NCBI GenBank assembly: GCA_963829505.1
Contig: CAWHIL010000003.1
Span: 1,426,001-1,490,000, forward strand
Direction of reading: 5' to 3'
From: Roseiarcus sp963829505
GTDB taxonomy: Bacteria; Pseudomonadota; Alphaproteobacteria; Rhizobiales; Beijerinckiaceae
Length of the DNA stretch: 64,000 bases
Shown here piece after piece: positions 8,834 to 18,001 of the stretch. Position 1 is the stretch's first letter. Each line of letters begins with the position of its first letter. The notes beneath the pieces were generated by a model. It had not been told where the DNA came from. It was given only the letters and a program-made list of their open reading frames with translations, and made no database searches. A program made the position numbers and the translations under genes.

Positions 8834-8868
8834 GCGCGGATTAGCAGGGTGCGGAGGGGAAGGGAACG
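8834..8868. repeat. 35-base direct repeat, left copy
   Basis: This stretch, just upstream of lepA, resembles 10424-10458 at about 27 of 34 aligned positions (core CGCGGAYTAGCAGG and GAAGGGAACG). The two copies bracket the DUF29 and PhyH genes in the same orientation. Confidence 0.5.
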
Positions 8869-9056
8869 AGATTTGCGTTGCGTACCGCAGAGCGAAGACG
8901 GCTGCAGGTTCGACTGTGCGAAAGGCGGTCCCAGGCTGTCAGACGGTGGGCGCGTCCCTAATCGCCGCCGACATGCCCCCTTCTCGCCCGAGTGGCCCAG
9001 ACCGAATTGGGGGGCAAGTCATGGACCGAATCCACGAGTGCCGCTAGAGTCGGTCG

Positions 9057-9497
9057 ATGACCGCCAAGACGCCCCTCTACGAGCAGGACTTCTACGCCTG
9101 GAGCCAGCAGCAGGCGGCGTTGCTGCGCGCCGGAAGAGCCGCCGAGGCCGACCTTCAGAACATCGCCGAGGAAATCGAGAGCATGGGGAAGACCGAAAAG
9201 CGGGAACTCGTCAGCCGCCTGACAGTTCTCCTCCTGCATCTCGTCAAGTGGCGCTTCCAGCCTATGATGCGTGGCCGGAGTTGGCGCCTCAGCATCCGGG
9301 GGCAACGCTTGGATATCCGAGACCTCCTCGATCAGAATCCGAGTCTCCAGCCGGTTCTCGTGCAGTCGATCGGGCAGGCTTGGCCGCGCGCCCTCATCGA
9401 GGCGGAGAGGGAGACCGGTCTCGACGAGAGCAATTTTCCCGCGTCCTGCCCGTGGGGTCCGGAGGCGGTCCTCGACGACTCCTTCTTGCCAGACTAA
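9057..9497 (+). CDS. DUF29 family protein
   Basis: A 146-residue soluble protein with the DUF29 pattern: YEQDFYAWSQQQAALLRAG near the N-terminus, then IAEEIESMGKTEKRELVSRL, then LLHLVKWRFQP, and a C-terminal FPASCPWGPEAVLDDSFLP. DUF29 proteins are common in cyanobacteria and alphaproteobacteria, often in several copies and near mobile or toxin-antitoxin genes, but no function is established. The start is the ATG at 9057; no strong ribosome site is visible. The stop overlaps the end of the convergent PhyH gene by 4 bases. Confidence 0.88.
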   Translation: MTAKTPLYEQDFYAWSQQQAALLRAGRAAEADLQNIAEEIESMGKTEKRELVSRLTVLLLHLVKWRFQPMMRGRSWRLSIRGQRLDIRDLLDQNPSLQPVLVQSIGQAWPRALIEAERETGLDESNFPASCPWGPEAVLDDSFLPD

Positions 9498-10348
9498 GGA
9501 CAGATCGGCGCAGCATCACCGCGGGCCTCGAGCACCAGCCCCTCGATGTCGTGCTTCTGCGCGATGGGGGTCAGCGCCTCGACGACGCGGCAGGTCAGGT
9601 GGTCGCGCACGATTGCCGGCAGGCCGTCATGGTAGGGCTTCGTCGCCATGAGGTCGTGCAGCTTGTCGTGGCCTGCGCCGGGCGCGTCGACGCCGAGCAC
9701 CATGACCGGCCGCGGGATCATCGACAGGTGCTCCGTGCCGCGATGGACGGTCAGCGCCGAGCGGCAGGAAATGTCGCCCATCTCGGGATATTTCCGCTCC
9801 GCCCGACCGGCGTAGCGCGGCCATTCCGCCTCGGGCGGGAACATCTCGTGCGGCCACGCCCGCCCGTCGTCCCATTGAGTCGCCGGCGAAACCTCGAACG
9901 GCCCCATGTCGGGCGTGACGTCGACGCCCGTCAGGTTGAAGGCGAGCGAGGTTATCCGCCGGTCGCGCCAGGTATCCGCGGGCGAAGGGAAGTCGCGGTG
10001 CCACGGCTGAACCTTCGCGCCCTCGAAGGGCACATCGAAGCCGATCTCGACGATTCGGTAGTCGGGGCCGAGCGCGGCTTCGCACATCGCGACCACCCAC
10101 GGGTGGGCGCAAAGCGCGACGAAGCCCGAGAACATCTCCGGAGAGATTTCGACATACCAGCGGCGGGGGCCCCGACCCACGGCGCCCCCGGGCCGGCGAA
10201 TCGCATCCCAGAAGGCCGCCATCATGGCCTCGCGCATGGCGGTTGCGTAGTCGCGGGAGAAAGCGCCCTTGCGGCCGACGATCCCGTCTCGGAGAAGGAC
10301 CTTAACGTCCGCCGCGACGGCTTCGGCCGCGCCTGTCCTCTCGTCCAT
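9494..10348 (-). CDS. Phytanoyl-CoA dioxygenase (PhyH)-like Fe(II)/2-oxoglutarate oxygenase
   Basis: A 284-residue protein. The start at 10348 is chosen because GGGAGG lies 7 bases upstream; the frame opens six codons earlier. It shows the double-stranded beta-helix iron site: H-x-D as WHRDF (residues 116-120) and a distal His in TVHRGTEH (residue ~202), where the PhyH family places its third ligand. These enzymes hydroxylate small molecules using 2-oxoglutarate and oxygen. The substrate is unknown. It lies 159 bases downstream of an ArsR-type regulator on the same strand, which may control it. Confidence 0.8.
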   Translation of the reverse strand: MDERTGAAEAVAADVKVLLRDGIVGRKGAFSRDYATAMREAMMAAFWDAIRRPGGAVGRGPRRWYVEISPEMFSGFVALCAHPWVVAMCEAALGPDYRIVEIGFDVPFEGAKVQPWHRDFPSPADTWRDRRITSLAFNLTGVDVTPDMGPFEVSPATQWDDGRAWPHEMFPPEAEWPRYAGRAERKYPEMGDISCRSALTVHRGTEHLSMIPRPVMVLGVDAPGAGHDKLHDLMATKPYHDGLPAIVRDHLTCRVVEALTPIAQKHDIEGLVLEARGDAAPICP

Positions 10349-10423
10349 CCGCAACCTCCCGAACACGCCTTTTCCGAGGGGCGCCGTTCGAAAATGGCGC
10401 GCGCATGGCTCTCGGCGGTCCGG

Positions 10424-10458
10424 ACGCGGACTAGCAGGCAGAGGGAGCGAAGGGAACG
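10424..10458. repeat. 35-base direct repeat, right copy
   Basis: Partner of 8834-8868, same orientation, about 79 percent identical by eye. It lies between the PhyH gene and the ArsR-type regulator. No coding function is apparent. Confidence 0.5.
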
Positions 10459-10507
10459 GTTTTTGGGACTCGCGCGCGGCCGAACCGCGAAGCCCGGACG
10501 ACGCGCG

Positions 10508-10843
10508 TCATCGCTTCCCCGTCGGTTCGAGGTCGCCGAGCCGTCGCGTCCAGAACGCGAGCATGACGTTCAGCCACCCTCCGACCTCGGTCAGCGGCCG
10601 AGGGTCGAGGTGATAGAGCCGCTCGCGCCCGATGCTTCGCACCCGCACGAGCCCGACCGCGCGCAAGGAAGCGAGGTGTTCGGAAACCGCGGGGCGGGCG
10701 ATCGGCATGCCTTCGTTGAGTTGCGAGGCCGTTCGCGGCCCGTTTCTCAGCGCCATCAGAAGCTGCCGCCGAAGCGGATTGGCGAGCGCGTCGAAGACGT
10801 CCGGGGCGCGCGCCGGCTTTTTGGGCGGTTCTCGTCCGGTCAT
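10508..10843 (-). CDS. ArsR-family winged-helix repressor
   Basis: A 111-residue protein from the ATG at 10843; the frame extends to 10900, so a 130-residue form is possible. The core is a typical ArsR winged helix: VFDALANPLRRQLLMAL, then SQLNEGMPIARPAVSEHLASL as the recognition helix, then VGLVRVRSIGRERLYHLDP as the wing. No metal-binding cysteines are present, so it belongs to the non-metal branch, often found with SRPBCC or other small-enzyme partners. A role in controlling the downstream PhyH gene is inference from order and strand only. Confidence 0.85.
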   Translation of the reverse strand: MTGREPPKKPARAPDVFDALANPLRRQLLMALRNGPRTASQLNEGMPIARPAVSEHLASLRAVGLVRVRSIGRERLYHLDPRPLTEVGGWLNVMLAFWTRRLGDLEPTGKR

Positions 10844-11203
10844 CGCCTCAACGTTCCTGCGGGGGGTCGTAACATGTCGGATTCTTCCGACATGTTCCAT
10901 GGGAAGCTTGTCCGCGGCGGCTGCGGCCGCGCCCCGGACGGAGTGTCGCCCGTCACGCTAACAGTCTGGTACATCTACATTTTATTCCGATTTTTGGGCG
11001 CCATCATTCTTTCGTTTGACACTTGCGTTTCGGCGCCTGCGGGCGTTGCGCGCCCGAATACCCTATGGTACGTGACCGCCGTCTCGCGGGCCGGGGGGCT
11101 CCCTTCAGGACGCGAAACAGGAACCTCTGAGGATTGCGCAAGCGGACGTCGGGCCTCCGGCTCGACGCGGCGGCGGATCCCGCCCCGAAGGGATGATTGG
11201 ACC
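10844..11203. other. Intergenic region upstream of the ATP synthase operon
   Basis: These 360 bases separate the ArsR gene (minus) from atpH (plus). They include an AT-richer patch around 10970-11030 and a good -35-like TTGACA at 11016-11021, but no convincing -10 box at the expected spacing, so I do not call a promoter. The operon must nevertheless be started here. No RNA gene is evident. Confidence 0.5.
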
Positions 11204-11767
11204 TTGGCCGAAGACAGCCAATCCGTTTCCGGCGTGGCCGGCCGCTACGCCTCCGCGCTCTTCGACCTCGCGCGTGAGAGCCGCCAGACGGACGCCGTGG
11301 CCGAAGCGCTGGGCAAGCTCGACGCGCTCGTCGCCGGAAGCCCCGACCTCGAGCGGCTCATCCGCAGCCCCGTGTTCTCCGCCTCCGATCAGCTCAAGGC
11401 CCTCGACGCCATCCTCGCCCGGGAAGGCATTGACGGGATCGCGGCGAATTTCGTCCGCCTCGTCACGACCAAGCGGCGGCTCTTCCACCTTCGCGCGATG
11501 ATCGCCGACTACCGCAAGCTCTACGACGCCAGCCGCGGCGTGACCCGCGCCGAGGTCACGAGCGCCTCCGCCCTCTCCAAGGCGGACCTCGCCGACCTGA
11601 AGAAACAGCTCAAGGCCGCCTCGGGCGGTCGCGACGTCGAACTCGACGTCAAGGTCGACCCGTCGATCATCGGCGGCCTGATCGTCAGGCTCGGGTCGCG
11701 GATGGTCGACGGCTCGCTTCGCACCAAACTCAACGCAATTCGCCTAGCCATGAAAGAGGTCGGCTGA
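11204..11767 (+). CDS. atpH: ATP synthase F1, delta subunit
   Basis: A 187-residue protein. The frame is open far upstream but homology begins at the TTG at 11204 (LAEDSQSVSGVAGRYASALF), which is the usual N-terminus in this group. GAAGGGA lies upstream. The ALFDLA, KRRLFHL and DPSIIGGLIVRLGSRMVDGS blocks are diagnostic for the OSCP/delta family, which ties F1 to the peripheral stalk. The stop and the atpA start overlap as TGATG, a sign of translational coupling. This is the first gene of atpHAGDC; the Fo genes lie elsewhere, as is normal in alphaproteobacteria. Confidence 0.95.
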   Translation: MAEDSQSVSGVAGRYASALFDLARESRQTDAVAEALGKLDALVAGSPDLERLIRSPVFSASDQLKALDAILAREGIDGIAANFVRLVTTKRRLFHLRAMIADYRKLYDASRGVTRAEVTSASALSKADLADLKKQLKAASGGRDVELDVKVDPSIIGGLIVRLGSRMVDGSLRTKLNAIRLAMKEVG

Positions 11768-13296
11768 TGGACATCCGCGCCGCTGAAATTTCTTCGATTC
11801 TCAAGAGCCAGATCGCAAACTTCGGCGCCGAGGCCGAGGTTAGCGAGGTCGGCCAGGTGCTTTCCGTCGGCGACGGCATCGCCCGCGCTTACGGCCTCGA
11901 CAAGGTGCAGGCCGGCGAGATGGTCGAATTCGAGAACGGCACGCGCGGCATGGCGCTGAACCTCGAAACCGACAACGTCGGCATCGTCATCTTCGGCGGC
12001 GACCGCGAGATCAAGGAAGGCCAGACGGTCAAGCGCACCGGGGCCATCGTCGACGTGCCCGTCGGCAAGGAGCTGCTCGGCCGCGTCGTCGACGCGCTCG
12101 GCAATCCGATCGACGGCAAGGGCCCGATCAACGCCGCCAAGCGCGCCCGTGTCGACGTCAAGGCCCCCGGCATCATTCCGCGCAAGTCCGTGAGCGAGCC
12201 GATGGCGACCGGCCTCAAGGCGATCGACGCGATGATCCCGATCGGCCGCGGCCAGCGCGAGCTCATCATCGGCGACCGCCAGACCGGAAAGACCGCGATC
12301 GCGCTCGACACGATCCTCAATCAGAAGCCGCTGAACCAGGGGACCGACGAGAGCAAGAAGCTCTATTGCGTCTATGTCGCGGTCGGCCAGAAGCGCTCGA
12401 CCGTCGCGCAATTCGTCAAGGTGCTCGAGGAGAACGGCGCGCTCGAATATTCGATCATCGTCGCCGCCACCGCCTCCGACCCGGCCCCGATGCAGTTCCT
12501 CGCGCCATTCGCGGGCTGCGCGATGGGCGAGTTCTTCCGCGACAACGGCATGCACGCCGTCATCATCTACGACGACCTGTCGAAACAGGCGGTCGCCTAT
12601 CGCCAGATGTCGCTTCTCCTGCGCCGCCCGCCGGGCCGCGAAGCCTATCCCGGCGACGTCTTCTATCTCCATTCCCGCCTGCTCGAGCGCGCCGCCAAGC
12701 TCAACAAGGACTTCGGCTCGGGCTCGCTGACGGCGCTGCCGATCATCGAGACGCAGGCCAATGACGTCTCGGCCTATATCCCGACCAACGTCATCTCGAT
12801 CACCGACGGCCAGATCTTCCTCGAGACGGACCTTTTCTATCAGGGCGTGCGGCCGGCGGTGAACGTCGGCCTATCGGTGTCGCGCGTCGGATCGTCGGCG
12901 CAGACGAAGGCGACCAAGAAAGTCGCCGGCAAGATCAAGGGCGAGCTCGCCCAGTACCGCGAGATGGCCGCCTTCGCCCAGTTCGGCTCCGACCTCGACG
13001 CGGTCACCCAGCGGCTTCTCAACCGCGGCTCCCGCCTGACCGAGCTTCTGAAACAGCCGCAGTTCTCTCCCCTCAAGATGGAGGAGCAGGTCGCGGTGAT
13101 CTACGCCGGCGTCAACGGCTACCTCGACAAACTCGCGCTCCCCCGGGTGCGCCCGTTCGAGGACGGCCTGCTCGCGAACCTCAGGTCGAAGCACCCGGAC
13201 GTCCTGGAGACGATCCGCTCGACGACGGACCTCTCGCCCGACACCGAGGCCAAGCTCAAGGCCGCGGTCGAATCCTTCGCGTCGAGCTTCGCATAA
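11767..13296 (+). CDS. atpA: ATP synthase F1, alpha subunit
   Basis: A 509-residue protein, full length. It has the P-loop GDRQTGKT at residues 169-176 and the signature PAVNVGLSVSRVGSSAQ near the C-terminal domain. The alpha subunits carry the non-catalytic nucleotide sites of the F1 hexamer on the cytoplasmic face of the inner membrane. The start codon overlaps the atpH stop by one base. The frame is uninterrupted. Confidence 0.98.
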   Translation: MDIRAAEISSILKSQIANFGAEAEVSEVGQVLSVGDGIARAYGLDKVQAGEMVEFENGTRGMALNLETDNVGIVIFGGDREIKEGQTVKRTGAIVDVPVGKELLGRVVDALGNPIDGKGPINAAKRARVDVKAPGIIPRKSVSEPMATGLKAIDAMIPIGRGQRELIIGDRQTGKTAIALDTILNQKPLNQGTDESKKLYCVYVAVGQKRSTVAQFVKVLEENGALEYSIIVAATASDPAPMQFLAPFAGCAMGEFFRDNGMHAVIIYDDLSKQAVAYRQMSLLLRRPPGREAYPGDVFYLHSRLLERAAKLNKDFGSGSLTALPIIETQANDVSAYIPTNVISITDGQIFLETDLFYQGVRPAVNVGLSVSRVGSSAQTKATKKVAGKIKGELAQYREMAAFAQFGSDLDAVTQRLLNRGSRLTELLKQPQFSPLKMEEQVAVIYAGVNGYLDKLALPRVRPFEDGLLANLRSKHPDVLETIRSTTDLSPDTEAKLKAAVESFASSFA

Positions 13297-13359
13297 ACCC
13301 GTTTTGACCTTCACCCGGCCCCGGCGCCTCTTGGAGACGCGGGGCGGAGACGCCGATCG

Positions 13360-14229
13360 ATGCCGTCCCTCAAGGACCTCAGAAACCGGATCGCGACCGT
13401 CAGGTCGACGCAGAAGATCACCAAGGCCATGCAGATGGTCGCGGTGTCGAAGCTCCGCCGCGCCCAGGCCGCGGTCGAGGCCGCGCGCCCCTATGCGGAG
13501 CGGGTCGAGGCGGTGCTGACCAACCTCGCGGGCGCGACGAAGGGCGGCGAAGGCCCGCGTCTTCTGATCGGCTCGGGCTCGGGCCAGACACACCTTCTCG
13601 TCGTCTGCACCGGCGAGCGCGGCCTCTGCGGCGCCTTCAATACCGCGATCGTCCGCCTCGCGCGCGACAGGGCGTCGGCGCTCGCCGCGGAGGGCAAGAC
13701 GGTAAAAATCCTTTGCGTCGGCAAGAAGGGATACGACCAGCTCCGTCGCACGCACGAGAAGCAGATCCTCGAGCTCATCGACCTGCGCGCGGTGCGCGCC
13801 ATCGCCTATGAGACCGCGCGCCCCATCGCCGAGAAGATCATTGCGCTCTTCGACAGCGGCGAGTTCGACGTCTGCACCCTCTTCTTCTCGCGCTTCAAGT
13901 CGGTCATCGCGCAGATCCCGACAGCCCAGCAGCTCATCCCGCCCGAACTCGCCGAGACGAAGGACGACAAGGCGACGAGCTACGACTACGAGCCGGACGA
14001 AAGCGAGATCCTGGCGCAGCTTCTGCCGCAGGCGCTGACGGTGCGCGTCTATCGGGCGCTGCTGGAGAACGCGGCGTCGTTCTTCGGCGCCCAGATGAGC
14101 GCGATGGACAACGCGACGCGCAACGCCGGCGACATGGTGAAGCGCTATACCCTGCGTTACAACCGTACCCGCCAGGCGATGATCACCAAGGAACTGATCG
14201 AGATCATCTCGGGCGCCGAGGCGCTCTGA
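13360..14229 (+). CDS. atpG: ATP synthase F1, gamma subunit
   Basis: A 289-residue protein. The N-terminal coiled-coil PSLKDLRNRIATVRSTQKIT and the C-terminal LRYNRTRQAMITKELIEIIS are the two halves of the rotor shaft that turns inside the alpha/beta hexamer. The start ATG at 13360 follows ACGCGGGGCGGAGACG, a reasonable ribosome site. There is a 63-base gap from atpA and 54 bases to atpD. Confidence 0.97.
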   Translation: MPSLKDLRNRIATVRSTQKITKAMQMVAVSKLRRAQAAVEAARPYAERVEAVLTNLAGATKGGEGPRLLIGSGSGQTHLLVVCTGERGLCGAFNTAIVRLARDRASALAAEGKTVKILCVGKKGYDQLRRTHEKQILELIDLRAVRAIAYETARPIAEKIIALFDSGEFDVCTLFFSRFKSVIAQIPTAQQLIPPELAETKDDKATSYDYEPDESEILAQLLPQALTVRVYRALLENAASFFGAQMSAMDNATRNAGDMVKRYTLRYNRTRQAMITKELIEIISGAEAL

Positions 14230-14283
14230 GCCAAACCCGTCGCGCTGACGCGACACGAGAGACTGAGAGACGAGGACGTCAAC

Positions 14284-15726
<1,443 letters not shown>

Positions 15727-15754
15727 TCGATCAAGCGCAACGGGGCCTCTACCC

Positions 15755-16153
15755 ATGGCGGTCTTTCCCTTCGAACTCGTGTCGCCCGACAAGGTCCTGT
15801 TCAGCGGACCCGCGCAGGCGGTGGTCGTCCCCGGCTACGAGGGCGACTTCCAGGTGCTCGCCGACCACGCGCCGACGATGGCGGCCATCCGTCCGGGGGT
15901 CGTAGCCATCGACGACGCCAACGGACGACACATGCGCGTCTTCGTCCGCGGCGGCTTCGTCGACGTCCATCCGCTCGGCCTGACCCTGCTCGCCGAGACC
16001 GCGATCCCGTTCGAGGACCTCAACGCCGCCAAGCTCGACGAGGAGATCAAGAACGCCGAGGAGGACCTCGCCGACGCGTCCGACGAGCAGAAGCAGGCGG
16101 CGCAGGAGAAGCTCGACCGCCTGCGCGAGCTCAAGGACACGATGAAGCTCTGA
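15755..16153 (+). CDS. atpC: ATP synthase F1, epsilon subunit
   Basis: A 132-residue protein with the N-terminal beta-sandwich (FELVSPDKVLFSGPAQAVVVPG, then GDFQVLADHAPTMAAIRPGV) and a charged C-terminal helical hairpin rich in Glu, Lys and Gln. Epsilon links gamma to the c-ring and inhibits wasteful hydrolysis. It is the last gene of the operon, 28 bases after atpD. No clear terminator hairpin follows. Confidence 0.95.
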   Translation: MAVFPFELVSPDKVLFSGPAQAVVVPGYEGDFQVLADHAPTMAAIRPGVVAIDDANGRHMRVFVRGGFVDVHPLGLTLLAETAIPFEDLNAAKLDEEIKNAEEDLADASDEQKQAAQEKLDRLRELKDTMKL

Positions 16154-16239
16154 GGCGCGGGCCGCCCCATCGTTGCGACCGCCAGCGCCGATCCCTGGAT
16201 TGCCTCGGAGCTCGCACTCCTCGCAATGACGAGACGGCT

Positions 16240-16608
16240 ATGACGCGCGAGGAGTTCGACCGGCATTGCGCGGCGCTGCCGCGTGCCACCCACGTCGTCC
16301 AGTGGGGCGACGCGAGCGTGTGGAAGATCGGCGGCAAGGTGTTCGCCATCGGCGGCTGGTCCGACGCCGACGCGTTCGCCGTGACGTTCAAATGCTCGGA
16401 GACGAGCTTCGCCGTCATGAAGGACTTGGCCGGCATGCGCCCCGCCCCCTATCTCGCCTCGCGCGGCTTGACCTGGCTTCAGCGCATCGACGAGCGGACA
16501 CTGAGCGACGCCGAGCTTGCCCTGTACCTCGGACGAAGCTACGCGCTTGTCGCAGCGAGCCTGTCGAGGAAACATCGCCTTGAACTTGGAATTCCCGAAG
16601 CCCGATAA
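16240..16608 (+). CDS. MmcQ/YjbR family protein
   Basis: A 122-residue protein with the YjbR pattern: CAALPRATHVVQWGDASVWKIGGKVFA, later FKCSETSFAVMK, and a C-terminal LGRSYALVAASL. These small double-wing proteins are sometimes called DNA-binding, but their role is not settled. The 86 bases before it contain a degenerate copy of a dispersed repeat (around 16185-16230, TGGATTGCCTCGGAGCTCGC...CCTCGCAATGACG). Its end overlaps the next gene by 29 bases. Confidence 0.9.
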   Translation: MTREEFDRHCAALPRATHVVQWGDASVWKIGGKVFAIGGWSDADAFAVTFKCSETSFAVMKDLAGMRPAPYLASRGLTWLQRIDERTLSDAELALYLGRSYALVAASLSRKHRLELGIPEAR

Positions 16609-17572
16609 CGCCCCGGCCCCGCGGACGGTCACCCCCGACGCCATCCGCGCGGCGCATGTCCGCATTGCTTCGCATGTGCGCCGGACGCCGATCCTCGAGA
16701 CGCCGTCGCCGGTCGCGGGCGCGCCGCCGCTGTCGCTCAAGCTCGAAGCCTTGCAGCACAGCGGCTCATTCAAGGCGCGTGGCGCGTTCCACAATCTCAT
16801 CACCCGCGCCGCCCCGCCGGTCGGATGCGCCACCGCCTCGGGCGGCAACCACGGCGCGGCGGTCGCCTTTGCCGCCGAGAGGCTCGGCGTTCCGGCGCGG
16901 ATCTTCGTGCCCGAGATCGCAACGCCGGCGAAGGTCGCAAAGATCCGCGCCGCCGGCGCCGAGGCGGTGGTCGGCGGCGCGGCCTACGCCGACGCCCAGG
17001 GGCGCTGCGACGCCTATGTGGCCGTGACCGGCGCGCTCGCGATCCACCCCTACGACGCGCCCGAGACGGTGGCGGGCGCGGGAACGGTCGGCCTCGAATG
17101 GGAGGAGGACCTCGCGCGTCTCGGCCTCGCGCGGCTCGACACAATCCTCGTCGCGGTCGGCGGCGGGGGCCTGGTCTCCGGCGTCGCCGCCTGGTTCGAG
17201 GCCCGCGTCAAGGTCGTCGGCGTCGAGCCCGAGGGCTCGCGGGCGCTGCACGCCGCCTTCGAGGCGGGCCATCCGGTCGACGTGACCATCAATTCCGTCG
17301 CCGCCGATTCGCTCGGCGCGAGGCGAGTCGGGGCGCTCAATTTCGCCATCGCGAAAGCCTTCGTCAGCGGCGTCGTCCTCGTCCCCGATGCGGCGATCGT
17401 CGAGGCCCAGCGGCGCCTTTGGCGCGAGATGGGAATCGTCGCCGAGCCCGGAGGGGCCGCGGCCTACGCCGCCCTCCTCTCGGGCGCCTACCGGCCCTCG
17501 CCCGGCGAGCGCGTCGGCGTCCTCGTCTGCGGCTCGAACGTCGACCTCGCCGCCTTCGCCGCGCTCGTCTGA
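16580..17572 (+). CDS. PLP-dependent threonine/serine dehydratase-like enzyme
   Basis: A 330-residue protein from a TTG at 16580, chosen because GAGGA lies 9 bases upstream; an ATG at 16517 in the same frame would add 21 residues lying wholly inside the YjbR gene. It shows the fold-type II PLP signatures: the Schiff-base lysine in SGSFKARGAFHN, the ASGGNHGAAVAFAA loop, and the phosphate-binding GGGGLVSG. The enzyme deaminates threonine or serine to 2-oxo acids, or could be a related racemase. It lacks the C-terminal regulatory domain of biosynthetic IlvA, so it is the catabolic or general type. Confidence 0.88.
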   Translation: MNLEFPKPDNAPAPRTVTPDAIRAAHVRIASHVRRTPILETPSPVAGAPPLSLKLEALQHSGSFKARGAFHNLITRAAPPVGCATASGGNHGAAVAFAAERLGVPARIFVPEIATPAKVAKIRAAGAEAVVGGAAYADAQGRCDAYVAVTGALAIHPYDAPETVAGAGTVGLEWEEDLARLGLARLDTILVAVGGGGLVSGVAAWFEARVKVVGVEPEGSRALHAAFEAGHPVDVTINSVAADSLGARRVGALNFAIAKAFVSGVVLVPDAAIVEAQRRLWREMGIVAEPGGAAAYAALLSGAYRPSPGERVGVLVCGSNVDLAAFAALV

Positions 17573-17698
17573 CGGGTTTGGCGGTTTTGGCAGTGAAGCC
17601 TCCCGCTCAGGACGGCCCCTTTCGCGGGGGTGACAGACTTAAGAGCGGCCACTATGGTCCCGCGCGATCGGCCGGACTTCAATGCGCCGGCGGAGTCT

Positions 17699-17772
17699 TG
17701 GGGCGTCGCCAAGCGGTAAGGCAGCGGATTTTGATTCCGCCATACGGAGGTTCGAATCTCCCGCCCCAGCCA
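17699..17772 (+). tRNA. tRNA-Gln (anticodon TTG), one base short in the T-stem
   Basis: The acceptor arms TGGGGCG (17699-17705) and CGCCCCA (17762-17768) pair fully, with discriminator G and encoded CCA to 17772. Anticodon stem GCGGA/TCCGC with loop TTTTGAT puts TTG at 17731-17733, giving glutamine. The T-arm reads GGAGG TTCGAAT CTCC: the 3' side has four bases rather than the expected CCTCC, so the gene is 74 rather than 75 bases. This is either a one-base error or a mutation linked to the adjoining integration site. Its 3' half is duplicated at 31562-31612. Confidence 0.93.
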
Positions 17773-17774
17773 AT
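17726..17774. other. Left attachment site (attL) of an integrated element
   Basis: The 3' half of tRNA-Gln, from GGATTTTGATTCCG through the CCA plus AT, recurs at 31562-31612 next to an integrase. Integration into the 3' end of a tRNA gene, with duplication of that end, is the standard signature of tyrosine-recombinase islands. Confidence 0.85.
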
Positions 17775-18001
17775 GATTTCAACGAGTTACTTATTCAACC
17801 GCTCGGGCAATCCAATTCGATGTCGGCCCCATATCGGCACGGAAGCGGATTTCGAGGCATCGATCGATTGCAATGATGGATCGACTTTTCTTTTCGTTCT
17901 TGCGCGGGGCCTCGTGCGGCGCCTCGTCGGCCCTCGCGAGCGCACTCTGAAATGGTCGCCCTCCTGCGTTCGCACTCGGCGAGGACGCTATGACGTCAAA
18001 C

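Noticed and set aside
11016..11021. Promoter for the atp operon at TTGACA
   Set aside because: No acceptable -10 box at 16-18 bases; the only TACCCTAT-like sequence is too far.
6971..11767. Open frame of 1598 codons on the plus strand running into atpH
   Set aside because: Most of it is antisense to lepA and the PhyH and ArsR genes. Only the last 187 codons (atpH) show protein homology; the rest is a GC-skew shadow.
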